In this document: positions 44,495-53,000 of the stretch, one piece after another
Layout: every line of letters starts with the position of its first letter
Numbering within the stretch: the first letter of the stretch is position 1
Assembly (NCBI GenBank): GCA_040752025.1
Contig: JBFMFR010000044.1
Location: forward strand, 1 to 59,131
Source: JBFMFR01 sp040752025
GTDB lineage: Bacteria; Chloroflexota; Anaerolineae; Anaerolineales; UBA4823
Direction: 5' to 3'
Length of the DNA: 59,131 bases
Notes under the pieces: generated by a model
What the model saw: the letters and a program-made list of their open reading frames with translations, nothing else
What the model was told of the DNA's origin: nothing
Databases searched by the model: none
Position numbers and translations under genes: made by a program

Positions 44495-44781
44495 TAACGC
44501 TGCTCCTTTCGTTTTTTCTTCGGCGCACCAAAGCCAGGGAGTTCAGGCGCCCCCATAAATCGCATCCGTTGTTCTTCCGAGGTTTTGCTTACCCTGGGAG
44601 TTTCCAACCACTCTCCACCCTGTAGCGCTTCCGTTGCCAGGCGCACTGCTTCTTCAGCGTTATTCGCCCAAAAAGATTTGGAGAATGGCTCAATATACGC
44701 TGGAGAGCGTTTCCCGCTCTTCTTTTGTTTTGCTACTCCCTGTTTGGTTAGAAATATCCCTTCAATCCAATATTGTTCCAT
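44494..44781 (-). CDS. Small basic protein of unknown function
   Basis: 95 residues, AGAGGT 9 nt before the ATG, and translationally coupled to the dehydrogenase by the TAGTG overlap, which together support expression. The sequence has a short alpha/beta stretch (FSKSFWANNAEEAVRLATEAL) and a very basic C-terminus (APKKKRKEQR). I recognise no family. The basic tail might bind nucleic acid, but nothing else points to this. Confidence 0.6.
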   Translation of the reverse strand: MEQYWIEGIFLTKQGVAKQKKSGKRSPAYIEPFSKSFWANNAEEAVRLATEALQGGEWLETPRVSKTSEEQRMRFMGAPELPGFGAPKKKRKEQR

Positions 44782-44844
44782 TCGAACTACCTCTGGCGTT
44801 CATGATCGCCTGGTTTACCAATGCTCTCCGGTAAAATCATTCAA

Positions 44845-47562
44845 CTAAGCCTCTGCTTCCATTTCATCCTCCTCGCCCCCAGGATAATTTTCCGGTTTTG
44901 GTCTGAAGAACTTCCACGGGAGATCTCCCTCCCCGGAATTTGCCTGTACCATAGCCATCCAAACTGCCGGCAGATTGGAATACCCATGGAAATTTAGAAA
45001 CTGCGGCGTCCAATAGGGGCGGAATTTGTCCTTGAAATCTCGCAGCCCTTTGAAATGATAGAACCAGTTTCCATACTTGTAAATAAACTCGATCGACTGG
45101 CGTAAGATCGAACCGCCAGATTGTGCACAGGCCCCAGAAAGCGCACACAACCCCAGGTTGAAAGTATCATAACCTCTCTCCTGACCCCACAGGAAAAGCG
45201 CTACGAACAGGAAATCCATTGTGCCCGAGATTGCATCCTTCCGGCGGCGCATCAAATCGATTGTGATCTCATTCAACTGGAATTCGCTGACGATATTTGA
45301 GAATGCACTGATCGAGCCATCCGGAGTGTAAACCACCGCAATCGGCCCGCTGCGCAAATATTCTTCGTCAAAACGCCCCAAGAAGAAACGCTTCTCCGTC
45401 CCCAAAGTCATCGTCAGCCATTCATCACTGACTACTCGCAGTTTCTCCAGTAAATCATCTGTAATTGGCGGTTCATGGATCACCACCTGGTAGCCCTGAT
45501 CGATCATCCGGTTGTAACGCTTGCGATAACTCTTGGCTGACCGCCCCTTCAGGCTGAATGTGTTCAAATCCACAATCGCCTCCTGACCCATACACATGGT
45601 GCGAAAGCCCTCTTGCTCATAATGCTCCAGATAATCGGGCATCGTCAGGCAAAACGCCGGGCGCCAATCATTCCGCTGGCACATCGCCCGAAAATTCGCA
45701 ATGGCTTGGGTGGCATCTCGCTTAGGGCCAATGGGATCACCCAGCGTTAGTGCAGTCCGGCCCTGCAGCGTATAGGCGATCAACGAACCTCCTGGGCTAA
45801 AAAAATAATGCTTATCATCGAACAAAGTAAGGAATGCCATTGAAGATCTTCCATGCGCCTCGACGATCCCACGTGCCTGCTCGCGCTCTTCGGGAGCGGC
45901 AAAGCCTCGCTTCCTTACCGGGCTTACTATCGCAAGCGCCGCATAGCTTACTGCAATTCCGCCAATCCCAGATACCAAATAAGCGAAATATTCGCCCACC
46001 CCCTTGAGCGGTAACAACCCTGGATCGTGAAACTGTGTCGCCATCACCACTGCCTGGCGCACAGACACGCGTAGGTTGAAGGGTACCTGGTAGTAAAAAC
46101 GCGTCAGCCCATACAATCCCACCACTGCCAGAACCAAATCAAATGCCAGGACTCCCACCATCACTGACAGGCCTCGATAAGTTGTTTCCTCATCAGAACG
46201 CACCGTAAAGTGGGTTCCAAGCAGCAGCAACCAGGCAAACAGTACACATGACAACAACGTGATTACGTAACCCGTGCCTGTGATTGCATGATACGCCGTG
46301 GTTGCGCCCAGCACTGCCAGAGCCACGATCCAGGGTATGCGCTTACGACGCCAAACCCCTACCCCCAACATAACCAACACAAATCCAAATGCCAACGCGG
46401 TCACAGGTTGGCCCGCTCCAACTGTCAGCGGTGAAAATTGCAGCGCTGGTAACAAATTCGTGATCATGTCAGGTGCCAACACTGGCAAAATATTCAGGAC
46501 TCCTGCCGCGCCGATCATCAGCGCAATCAGGCGAATCCCATCCGCCCAGATGAACTCCGCCTCGCCTACATCGAATGTCTTTACCCGTCGCAGCAAGAAG
46601 AAACCCAGCACCACTGGAAGCCAGAAAGCGATTCCACGGAAAGCTAATGTCACGGTTACAGCAACATTCCAGGGGACTCCCAGGGTAACAAAAGCGGCTG
46701 ATGTCACCCCCTCTATCACTCCGGTGCCTTGCGGGGCAGGCGATATAATCCAGGTCAGGATCCCGATTGCATACCCGGCTACCAGTGGGCCCAACGAGAT
46801 TGCCTCATCAAAAGCCACAAACAACATGCGCATACTTGCAATCGCCAGCAGGTGTGCGACCAGCATAACCAGGGCTGTACGAATAGCGCGTTTTGGATGC
46901 TGCGTCATGGCCAATGAAGCGCCGATGAATTCGCTCGAGGATTTTTCCGCCCAACCTAGTGGCAGATATTCTTCGCGGTTGATATAGCCCATAAACCGGT
47001 TGACCACCATTTCGATCCATGCAAAAATCCGCTTGAGGTATCCGGGGCGCCACAATCCCAGGCCCAGTACACCGCACAACCCCGCCGTAATCAAAGTCAA
47101 TATCGCCGATCCGATCACCACTTGCAAGCTCAGCGTTTCCCAAACGAACAAGTAAATCATACTGACGATCAGGATCAAAGTCAGGGCGCTAAAATCCGCA
47201 ATCAATTGGAGCACCACCGCAGCAGTCGCGCGCGCTCCTGAATTGCCCCGCCGCGAAACGTCATCAACGTACAAAGCCACACCCGCAGCGCCGCCCGCCG
47301 GGGCTACGGCATTTACAAATAGCGACCCCAGCGTTACGGGCAGCAGGTTGCTTATCTTCGTTTTGATTTCGACTGCATCAAACGCGGATTGAAAAGCAGC
47401 GGTAAACACGTAAAAATAAAACACCTGCAAAAGCGCAGCGCCCAAGACCCAATCCCAATGACCCTCAAGCAGCGTTTCAATCAGGCTGGTCAGTTCTTCG
47501 GATTGAGTAGAAAGCGCCCACAGGAATGCGGCAACCAGAAACCAGAAAAGCAAGCGTCGCAT
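44845..47562 (-). CDS. mprF: MprF-like phosphatidylglycerol lysyltransferase
   Basis: 905 residues. The N-terminal 560 residues form about 14 membrane helices of the LPG-synthase flippase type (SLFVNAVAPAGGAAGVALY is diagnostic of the family). The C-terminal 300 residues are the GNAT-fold DUF2156 aminoacyltransferase (ALTLGDPIGPKRD, SAKSYRKRYNRM, ISFG-like ISGTMDFLFVALF, FNLGLCALSG). MprF attaches lysine or another residue from aminoacyl-tRNA to phosphatidylglycerol and flips the product, making the surface less negative. CGGAG lies 6 nt before the ATG. Amino acid specificity cannot be told. Confidence 0.88.
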   Translation of the reverse strand: MRRLLFWFLVAAFLWALSTQSEELTSLIETLLEGHWDWVLGAALLQVFYFYVFTAAFQSAFDAVEIKTKISNLLPVTLGSLFVNAVAPAGGAAGVALYVDDVSRRGNSGARATAAVVLQLIADFSALTLILIVSMIYLFVWETLSLQVVIGSAILTLITAGLCGVLGLGLWRPGYLKRIFAWIEMVVNRFMGYINREEYLPLGWAEKSSSEFIGASLAMTQHPKRAIRTALVMLVAHLLAIASMRMLFVAFDEAISLGPLVAGYAIGILTWIISPAPQGTGVIEGVTSAAFVTLGVPWNVAVTVTLAFRGIAFWLPVVLGFFLLRRVKTFDVGEAEFIWADGIRLIALMIGAAGVLNILPVLAPDMITNLLPALQFSPLTVGAGQPVTALAFGFVLVMLGVGVWRRKRIPWIVALAVLGATTAYHAITGTGYVITLLSCVLFAWLLLLGTHFTVRSDEETTYRGLSVMVGVLAFDLVLAVVGLYGLTRFYYQVPFNLRVSVRQAVVMATQFHDPGLLPLKGVGEYFAYLVSGIGGIAVSYAALAIVSPVRKRGFAAPEEREQARGIVEAHGRSSMAFLTLFDDKHYFFSPGGSLIAYTLQGRTALTLGDPIGPKRDATQAIANFRAMCQRNDWRPAFCLTMPDYLEHYEQEGFRTMCMGQEAIVDLNTFSLKGRSAKSYRKRYNRMIDQGYQVVIHEPPITDDLLEKLRVVSDEWLTMTLGTEKRFFLGRFDEEYLRSGPIAVVYTPDGSISAFSNIVSEFQLNEITIDLMRRRKDAISGTMDFLFVALFLWGQERGYDTFNLGLCALSGACAQSGGSILRQSIEFIYKYGNWFYHFKGLRDFKDKFRPYWTPQFLNFHGYSNLPAVWMAMVQANSGEGDLPWKFFRPKPENYPGGEEDEMEAEA

Positions 47563-47579
47563 AAATCACTCCGTATTCC

Positions 47580-47592
47580 GACAGACTCTGTC
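47580..47592. promoter_or_regulatory. Palindrome at the mprF transcription start
   Basis: GACAGA-C-TCTGTC is a perfect 6-bp palindrome with a 1-bp centre. It covers the start site predicted from the promoter just upstream (about 47588), the right place for a repressor operator. No candidate regulator is identified. Confidence 0.35.
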
Positions 47593-47594
47593 TT

Positions 47595-47622
47595 ATTCTA
47601 ATCGATTCCGTCGCTATTGCAA
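47595..47622 (-). promoter_or_regulatory. mprF promoter
   Basis: On the minus strand TTGCAA (47622-47617), a 16-bp spacer and TAGAAT (47600-47595) form a reasonable sigma-70 promoter, giving a leader of about 26 nt before the mprF start codon. Confidence 0.5.
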
Positions 47623-47731
47623 GGCATTTACTGGCCTACGATCTTGGATAAGCTCGCTTCGCACTGCCAGTCTTTACCGCCAGGATGGTAAGTGTACAAT
47701 GATTTCGAACACACCCCCACCAGATCGATGA

Positions 47732-47759
47732 TTTACCATCCTCGCATACATTATATTAT
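47732..47759 (+). promoter_or_regulatory. Orphan promoter on the plus strand
   Basis: TTTACC (47732-47737), 16 bp, TATTAT (47754-47759). The box quality is fair (4/6 and 5/6). It points at the hairpin and mini-ORF at 47841-47912 and at no full gene. Confidence 0.4.
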
Positions 47760-47840
47760 ACCTTTCACGCTTTCACCCTGGCTAAGATATCCATAAAAAC
47801 CTTCTTTCCACCGCATCTCAGCAAGTATCCCTAGAATCAC

Positions 47841-47866
47841 GAGAGCCGGCGTTTGAGCCGGCTCTC
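47841..47866 (+). other. Perfect 10-bp hairpin
   Basis: GAGAGCCGGC and GCCGGCTCTC pair perfectly around a 6-nt loop, followed by TTTA and then a strong ribosome binding site. It could act as a terminator with a short T-run or as the 3' hairpin of a small RNA started at the promoter at 47732. In the minus direction no T-run follows. Confidence 0.55.
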
Positions 47867-47885
47867 TTTAAGGAGGAGGAGAAAG

Positions 47886-47912
47886 ATGCGCACCCTGTTG
47901 ATTGAAGGATAA
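47886..47912 (+). CDS. Eight-codon mini-ORF behind a strong ribosome binding site
   Basis: AGGAGGAGGAG stands 4 nt before ATG, and the frame codes MRTLLIEG then stops with TAA. If the TAA were a sense codon the frame would continue eight residues (QIQGFDA) to TGA. It is either a real small peptide or leader, or the preserved start of a decayed gene. Nothing else coding follows. Confidence 0.3.
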   Translation: MRTLLIEG

Positions 47913-48267
47913 CAGATTCAGGGTTTCGATGCTTGACGCCTGATCTACGAATACCCTACGATTACCCGACAAATCCGCCCTAATGAGGTATATTCAGTGG
48001 CATTCTCACCGGGTTGCCTGGCGATCCTTGATCCAGTGTAGGGGTTTACGCTTGGCCCCACCCTCCTGAATGACTTCACCCTGATAATCCCCATAACATG
48101 CCAGGAACCTGTGGAATATCTCATCTTGCGCATCGTGATAATCAGCAATTTTTTCGAACACACCCATCAAAGTATTGCACTGCACACCATTGCGCAGGTC
48201 TACCAGCCATACCTGTTCGGCGGGATCGATGGCGCTTCTGCCTGGGATCTGGAATTCTACCCGACCG
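47913..48267. other. Gene-poor stretch
   Basis: No convincing gene. On the minus strand an open frame continues past the stop of the repeat protein in another register and ends at 48006; its last part, from an ATG near 48167, reads MGVFEKIADYHDAQDEIF and looks faintly protein-like, but there is no ribosome binding site and no recognised family. It may be a frameshifted remnant of a longer C-terminus. Confidence 0.4.
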
Positions 48268-49338
48268 TCACGATACCCTTTGCTGTTGGATCGCCGGGTT
48301 GATCCCCTGAATACACATTTCCAAAAGCTCCTCCAGAGAAAGGTCTTCATATCCAGCTTCCCTGGCCTCCCGTATAAAGCGCGGTGTGAGGTTGTGAATC
48401 CGGCATTCCACAAGCTGCTCGGGGTCGATATCATCAAAGCCCAGTTCGCGCATTTCGCGCGCATAGGCAGGGGTGACGCCATGTATGCGCAGTTCGACCA
48501 ACTCATCCACTCCAAGTTCCTTGAGGCCTGCTGCACGCATCTCTGCCACGTAATCTGGCCTGACACCATGGATAGCCAGTTCCACCAACTGCCCGACATC
48601 TTCGAATGCATCCAACCCTAAAGCCTTCATCCCCTGGACAAACCCCGCCGAAACCCCATGAACGCCAAGCTCCACCAGATCATCGATGTTCAAGTCTTTG
48701 AAGCCCGCATCATGCAGATCGCGCACAAAGCGCGCCGAAATGCCATGAATTCTCAATTCGACAACATCATCGATCTCCAAATCCAGCAGCCCAACCTCCT
48801 GTAATTCACGCACAAAACGCGCCGGCACATCGTGAATTCTGAGAGCGACCAGATCATCGATTTCCAAGTCCCGCAAACCGGCCTCATGCAGTTCGCGCAC
48901 GTAGCGCGGTGTGACATCGTGGATACGCGCCTCGATCAAGGTAGACAGGTCATCCAATACAACCCCCAGGGAAGACATCTCGCGGATGTAACTCGCCGTA
49001 ATGCCATGTAGATTCAATTCATCTAAATCAGAGCGCGTCACCTCATCGAACCCAAGCTCTTGCAGAGCCTCAATCAATTCGGTATATCCCCCTCTGGTGT
49101 GAACAACAGGCCAGCCAGGCAAGGGCTGCAGAGGAGACAAAGGCGCCAGGACAGGCACACTGGCAACAGGTGGGACAGGGGGTACAGGTGGCACAGGTGG
49201 CACAGGTGGAACACTGTCCGCCACAACCGGAGAATGCGGCTCACTGGCTTCCAGGGCCTTGAACAAGCGCTCGGCTTCCTCTGCAGTAATCTTCCCATCC
49301 GCAATCATTTGCAAAATCAATTGACGTTCGCTATCCAT
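48268..49338 (-). CDS. SHOCT-like N-terminus fused to nine 29-residue His-containing repeats
   Basis: 356 residues. Residues 1-30 (RQLILQMIADGKITAEEAERLFKAL split here for length: QMIADGKITAEEAERLF) form a short helical module like those found at the ends of DUF2089/SHOCT proteins. A PPVPPV proline repeat (44-58) is followed by repeats of the type xIHGVTPxYVREMxxxGLxDLxxDELVEL from residue 108 to the end. The conserved His recurs at 111, 140, 169, 198, 227, 257, 286 and 315, spacing 29 with one of 30. Similar repeats occur in some BlaR1/M56-type proteins. Soluble; function unknown. It is 30 nt downstream of the DUF2089 gene and shares its promoter. Confidence 0.8.
   Translation of the reverse strand: MDSERQLILQMIADGKITAEEAERLFKALEASEPHSPVVADSVPPVPPVPPVPPVPPVASVPVLAPLSPLQPLPGWPVVHTRGGYTELIEALQELGFDEVTRSDLDELNLHGITASYIREMSSLGVVLDDLSTLIEARIHDVTPRYVRELHEAGLRDLEIDDLVALRIHDVPARFVRELQEVGLLDLEIDDVVELRIHGISARFVRDLHDAGFKDLNIDDLVELGVHGVSAGFVQGMKALGLDAFEDVGQLVELAIHGVRPDYVAEMRAAGLKELGVDELVELRIHGVTPAYAREMRELGFDDIDPEQLVECRIHNLTPRFIREAREAGYEDLSLEELLEMCIQGINPAIQQQRVS
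48289..49017 (-). repeat. Tandem 87-nt coding repeats
   Basis: DNA of the protein repeats in the gene above: eight full units of 87 nt (one of 90 nt) and a partial ninth. Units 2-4 (RIHDVT, RIHDVP, RIHGIS) are most alike, the later ones more diverged, suggesting an old expansion with recent copying in the middle. Confidence 0.75.
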
Positions 49339-49368
49339 ATTTCTCTCCTTTTTCTGTCGACCCTAAGG

Positions 49369-49752
49369 TCAGGGCTGCTCGCCTAACTGCACCAGCAACT
49401 CGGTTGCTTCCTGGACAGTGATCTCGCCCTGGCTCAGCCGGTTGAGGATTTCCTGGCGCCGGGCAGAACGTTCTTCGATGGTCAGGCCCGCGTCGAGCCC
49501 CAATTCCTCGATCAGCTCATCCAGCCGCCGCCGGATCGCCCAATAAGACTCGCCGGTAGTGCGCTCCATCTCTTTTACATTACCGCGATTGCGAATGAAG
49601 CTTTCCAAAAACGCCAGGCTCTCATTCGAAAGCATCAGGAATGGGTTGAGCTCGAAGCGACCGGCAACCGCCGTGGCGCAGCGAGAACAGCCAAGCTGGG
49701 TGACGACCAGGGGGGCAGAACAACTGGGGCATTTTCGTGGAATTTTGCTCAT
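49369..49752 (-). CDS. DUF2089 zinc-ribbon/HTH regulator
   Basis: 127 residues, typical DUF2089 length. N-terminal zinc ribbon CPSC...CSRC (9-26), then LNPFLMLSNESLAFLESF and NRGNVKEMERTTGESYWAIRRRL split over two helices forming the helix-turn-helix (KEMERTTGESYWAIRRRL), and a C-terminal helical module (ILNRLSQGEITVQEATELL) that resembles the N-terminus of the repeat protein encoded next. DUF2089 proteins are thought to be DNA-binding regulators. GGAGAGG lies 8 nt before the ATG. The three palindromic sites upstream of its promoter make autoregulation plausible. Confidence 0.85.
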   Translation of the reverse strand: MSKIPRKCPSCSAPLVVTQLGCSRCATAVAGRFELNPFLMLSNESLAFLESFIRNRGNVKEMERTTGESYWAIRRRLDELIEELGLDAGLTIEERSARRQEILNRLSQGEITVQEATELLVQLGEQP

Positions 49753-49772
49753 TTTCGCTACCTCTCCATATC

Positions 49773-49801
49773 AGTATAATATACTTTTGAAATTAAGTCA
49801 A
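49773..49801 (-). promoter_or_regulatory. Strong sigma-70-type promoter of the DUF2089 operon
   Basis: Minus strand: TTGACT (49801-49796), 17-bp spacer, TATACT (49778-49773). Five of six matches in each box and ideal spacing; transcription would begin near 49766 and give a leader of about 14 nt that carries the ribosome binding site. Confidence 0.8.
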
Positions 49802-49849
49802 ATATTTTGATTAATTACCAAATATTTTGGCATATATCGCAATATTATG
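49800..49849. promoter_or_regulatory. Three AT-rich palindromic sites phased at 20 bp
   Basis: AAATATTTTG begins at 49800 and again at 49820, and CAATATTATG at 49840. AAATATTT is its own reverse complement, and 20 bp is two helical turns, so three dimers could bind on the same face of the DNA. The first site touches the -35 box of the DUF2089 promoter; the array also lies upstream of the divergent uvrA-fusion gene. Confidence 0.6.
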
Positions 49850-49935
49850 ATCCAACGCGGGGAGCATCTTCCCTGAAAAACCTCCCAACTGGGTGTTTCG
49901 GCTTCGATGCCTGAACCATCCCATCATTTTCGTGG

Positions 49936-49971
49936 TACAATATACATAGAACATTAGTGCGGTTTCCGCAC
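49936..49971 (+). promoter_or_regulatory. Possible -10 box and leader hairpin of the uvrA fusion
   Basis: TACAAT at 49936-49941 is a fair -10 box without a clear -35. In the expected leader, GTGCGG-TTT-CCGCAC (49957-49971) forms a perfect 6-bp hairpin, 65 nt before the start codon. Confidence 0.35.
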
Positions 49972-50036
49972 ATTCGGTACCTGGTGATATTCTTACTCCC
50001 ACCCACCCGGCAGACTCCCGCGCCGGAGAGAATGGC

Positions 50037-53000
50037 ATGCCTCCGATACAAGCTTACTACAGCTCCCACAGCCCAATCACCGATCCTGGGCCCTACGCCT
50101 ACCTGTATGAAAACCTGCCCGACTCGCCTGCCGAGTTGGCCAACGTGGTTCAGGGGTTGCTGATCCACAAGCTCAACGTCGAGCATTACAAGATCTCGCT
50201 CAGCAGCGTACAGCGCGCCGAGTGGCACTTGCGTACCGTGCAGCAGCGCCTGGCAGGCATACAATCCCTTGACTCGGCGCCGCTCAGCGAGCCGCGCCCT
50301 CCAGCCCTACGCCAGGTTGGGGTATGCCGCGACTTCGCCGTTTTGCATGTCTCCCTGCTCCGCCACAAAGGTATTCCCGCCCGCATGCGCGTCGGTTTTG
50401 CTAAGTACCTGGACCCGCGCGGCCCTTACCGCTACGACCATTGGATCAGCGAGTATTGGGATGCAGGCCTGGGCTGTTGGGTGCTCACCGATCCACAAAT
50501 CGACGATCTTCAACGCCAGTTGTTCGAACTCGATGCAGCTAACGTGGATGTGAATGATCTGGAGCGCGACCGCGACTTTTTCCTGGCTGGCAGCGCCTGG
50601 AAGCTGTGCCGCGCTGGTCTCGATAAATCTCTGCTCTTCCGCTTCAGCGGCGAATGGAAAGGAATGCCCTGCATCCGCGGCAACCTGCTGCACGATTTCC
50701 AGGCGCTCAACAAAACCGAACTACACGTTACCGATTATTGGGACGATCTGGGTATCAAAGCCGAGACTTCTCTGACCATCGAGGATAAGGCCTTGCTCGA
50801 CCACATCGCCGGGTTGACTCTGGATGCCGAAGAAAGCTTTGACGAACTCCGCGTCCTCTTTGACAACCTGCCACGCACCCAGCGCATCTTCGCCAAACTG
50901 CGCCTGCTGGGGGTGATCGAAGATGTCCAACTGGCCACCCCGGCCGATCTGCAGCCCTCTGGGATGGATCGACTGGCAGCATTATCCAGGGCTGCAGACG
51001 CTCAACCTTTGGCCACACCTGCGCCGCCCGGCGAATACCTGCCTTATGAACTCCCCTCCGATCATCCCGCCCGCACTCAAAGTGCCGTCGCGCCAGGTAT
51101 GGGCGACATCATCGTGCGCGGCGCTCGCCAACACAACCTGAAAAACATCACCGTCCACATCCCCCGTCACAAGCTGGTCGTTATTACTGGAGTCAGTGGT
51201 AGCGGCAAATCCTCCCTGGCATTCGATACCATCTATGCCGAAGGCCAGCGTCGCTACGTCGAGAGCCTGTCCTCTTTCGCCCGCCAGTTCATGGGCCAGA
51301 TGGAGAAGCCCCTGGTTGACCAGATCACCGGGCTGAGCCCATCCATCGCCATCGAGCAAAAGACCATCAGCCGCAACCCGCGTTCTACAGTTGGCACAGT
51401 CACCGAAATCCTCGATTATCTGCGCGTGCTCTTCGCTCGCCTGGGCACGCCACACTGCCCGCAGTGCGGGCGCGCCGTCCAACCCCAAAGCGCCCAGCAG
51501 ATCTCCAACCAGCTTGCCCAACTGCCTCCCGGGACCCGCTTCCAACTCCTGGCTCCCATCGCTCGCAACCGTAAAGGAACCTACGCCAGCACGCTCAAAC
51601 AAGCTATCAAAGATGGCTACACGCGCGCCCGCCTCAACAGCCAGGTTTACGATCTGGCTGAGGGCATCCCTGAGCTGGACAAAAACAAAAAGCACAACAT
51701 CGAACTGGTCATCGATCGCCTGGTTGTTCCAGATGGGCCTCTCCCTGCGCATCGCCTCCCCGGGGACCGCTCCGACTTCACCACTCGCCTGATGGACTCG
51801 GTCGAGACCACTCTCAAAACCGGTCATGGCCTGCTCATGGTCGACCTGGGCCACGAAACGATCACCCTCAGCGAGCACAACGCCTGCCCGGATTGCGAGA
51901 TCAGCTTTCCAAAGCTGGAGCCTCACCTGTTCTCCTTCAATTCCCCCCTGGGCATGTGCGATGAATGCAACGGGCTGGGCATCAAGCTTCAGGTCGACCC
52001 GGATTTGATCATCGAACATCCGGAATGCTCGCTGCTAGATGGCGCTTCGCGCTGGTACCGCGACCTGCGCAAGAAAGGGGATGGCGCCTGGCAGGTGCGC
52101 AACCTGAGCGCCATTGCCGACCATTACGGCGTAAACATCGAACAGCCCTGGAATGCCCTGCCCGAGCAGTTCCGGCACGTCATCCTGTACGGCTCGGGCG
52201 GCGAGAAGGTACACTTCGAATACGAAGTCGAAAACGATAATGGTAGCTGGCGCGGCGAGAGCGTACGCGAAGTCAAGGGAATCATCTATCACATCAACCG
52301 CCTCTTCCGCCAGACCAAGTCGGAATATACCCGGCGTTGGTACATGAGCTTCATGAGCCAGCTTCCCTGTCCCAAGTGCAGCGGTGAACGCCTGAACGCC
52401 GAAGCTCGCCTGGTAACTGTGGCGGGCAAACGCCTGCCCGAGATCACCGCCTGGAGCATCGCCGCTCTGCATGAATGGGTTGGCGAGCTGCCCAACCATA
52501 TTTCCGAGGAACAACGCCAGATTGGCCTGGAGTTGATCAACGAGATCCGCCAGCGCCTGGGCTTTATCCGCAACGTAGGCCTGCATTACCTGAACCTGGA
52601 TCGTCCCGCGCCCACCCTCTCTGGTGGTGAAGGCCAGCGCATCCGCCTGGCCAGCCAGATCGGCAGTGGGCTGGTGGGCGTCCTTTACATCCTGGATGAG
52701 CCTTCCATTGGGTTGCACACCCGCGACCACCGCGCCCTGCTCGATACGCTCACGCAGCTGCGCGACACCGGCAACACCGTTCTGGTGGTCGAGCACGATG
52801 AGACCACCATGCGCACCGCCGATTGGATCATCGATCTCGGCCCTGGCCCAGGCATCCTGGGCGGCGAATTGGTCGCAGCAGGCACGCCCGAAGAGCTCGT
52901 GCTCAACCCCGACTCACTCACCGGGCGCTACCTGTCTGGCGAGTTGGCGGTCACCGCTCCCAACGGGAGATCGCGCCGCAAGCCTTCGGGCTGGCTCACC

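Noticed and set aside
48006..48611. Minus-strand gene of 201 codons
   Set aside because: Most of it is the repeat-protein gene read in the wrong register; only the part below 48268 is outside that gene and it has no start signals.
49165..49209. 9-nt tandem repeat (GGTACAGGT/GGCACAGGT) as a minisatellite or CRISPR-like array
   Set aside because: It is in frame and encodes a proline-rich PPV linker; there are no spacers.
50982..52019. Long minus-strand open frame of 345 codons under uvrA
   Set aside because: It is antisense to conserved UvrA domains, has no ribosome binding site and shows no recognisable protein motif.
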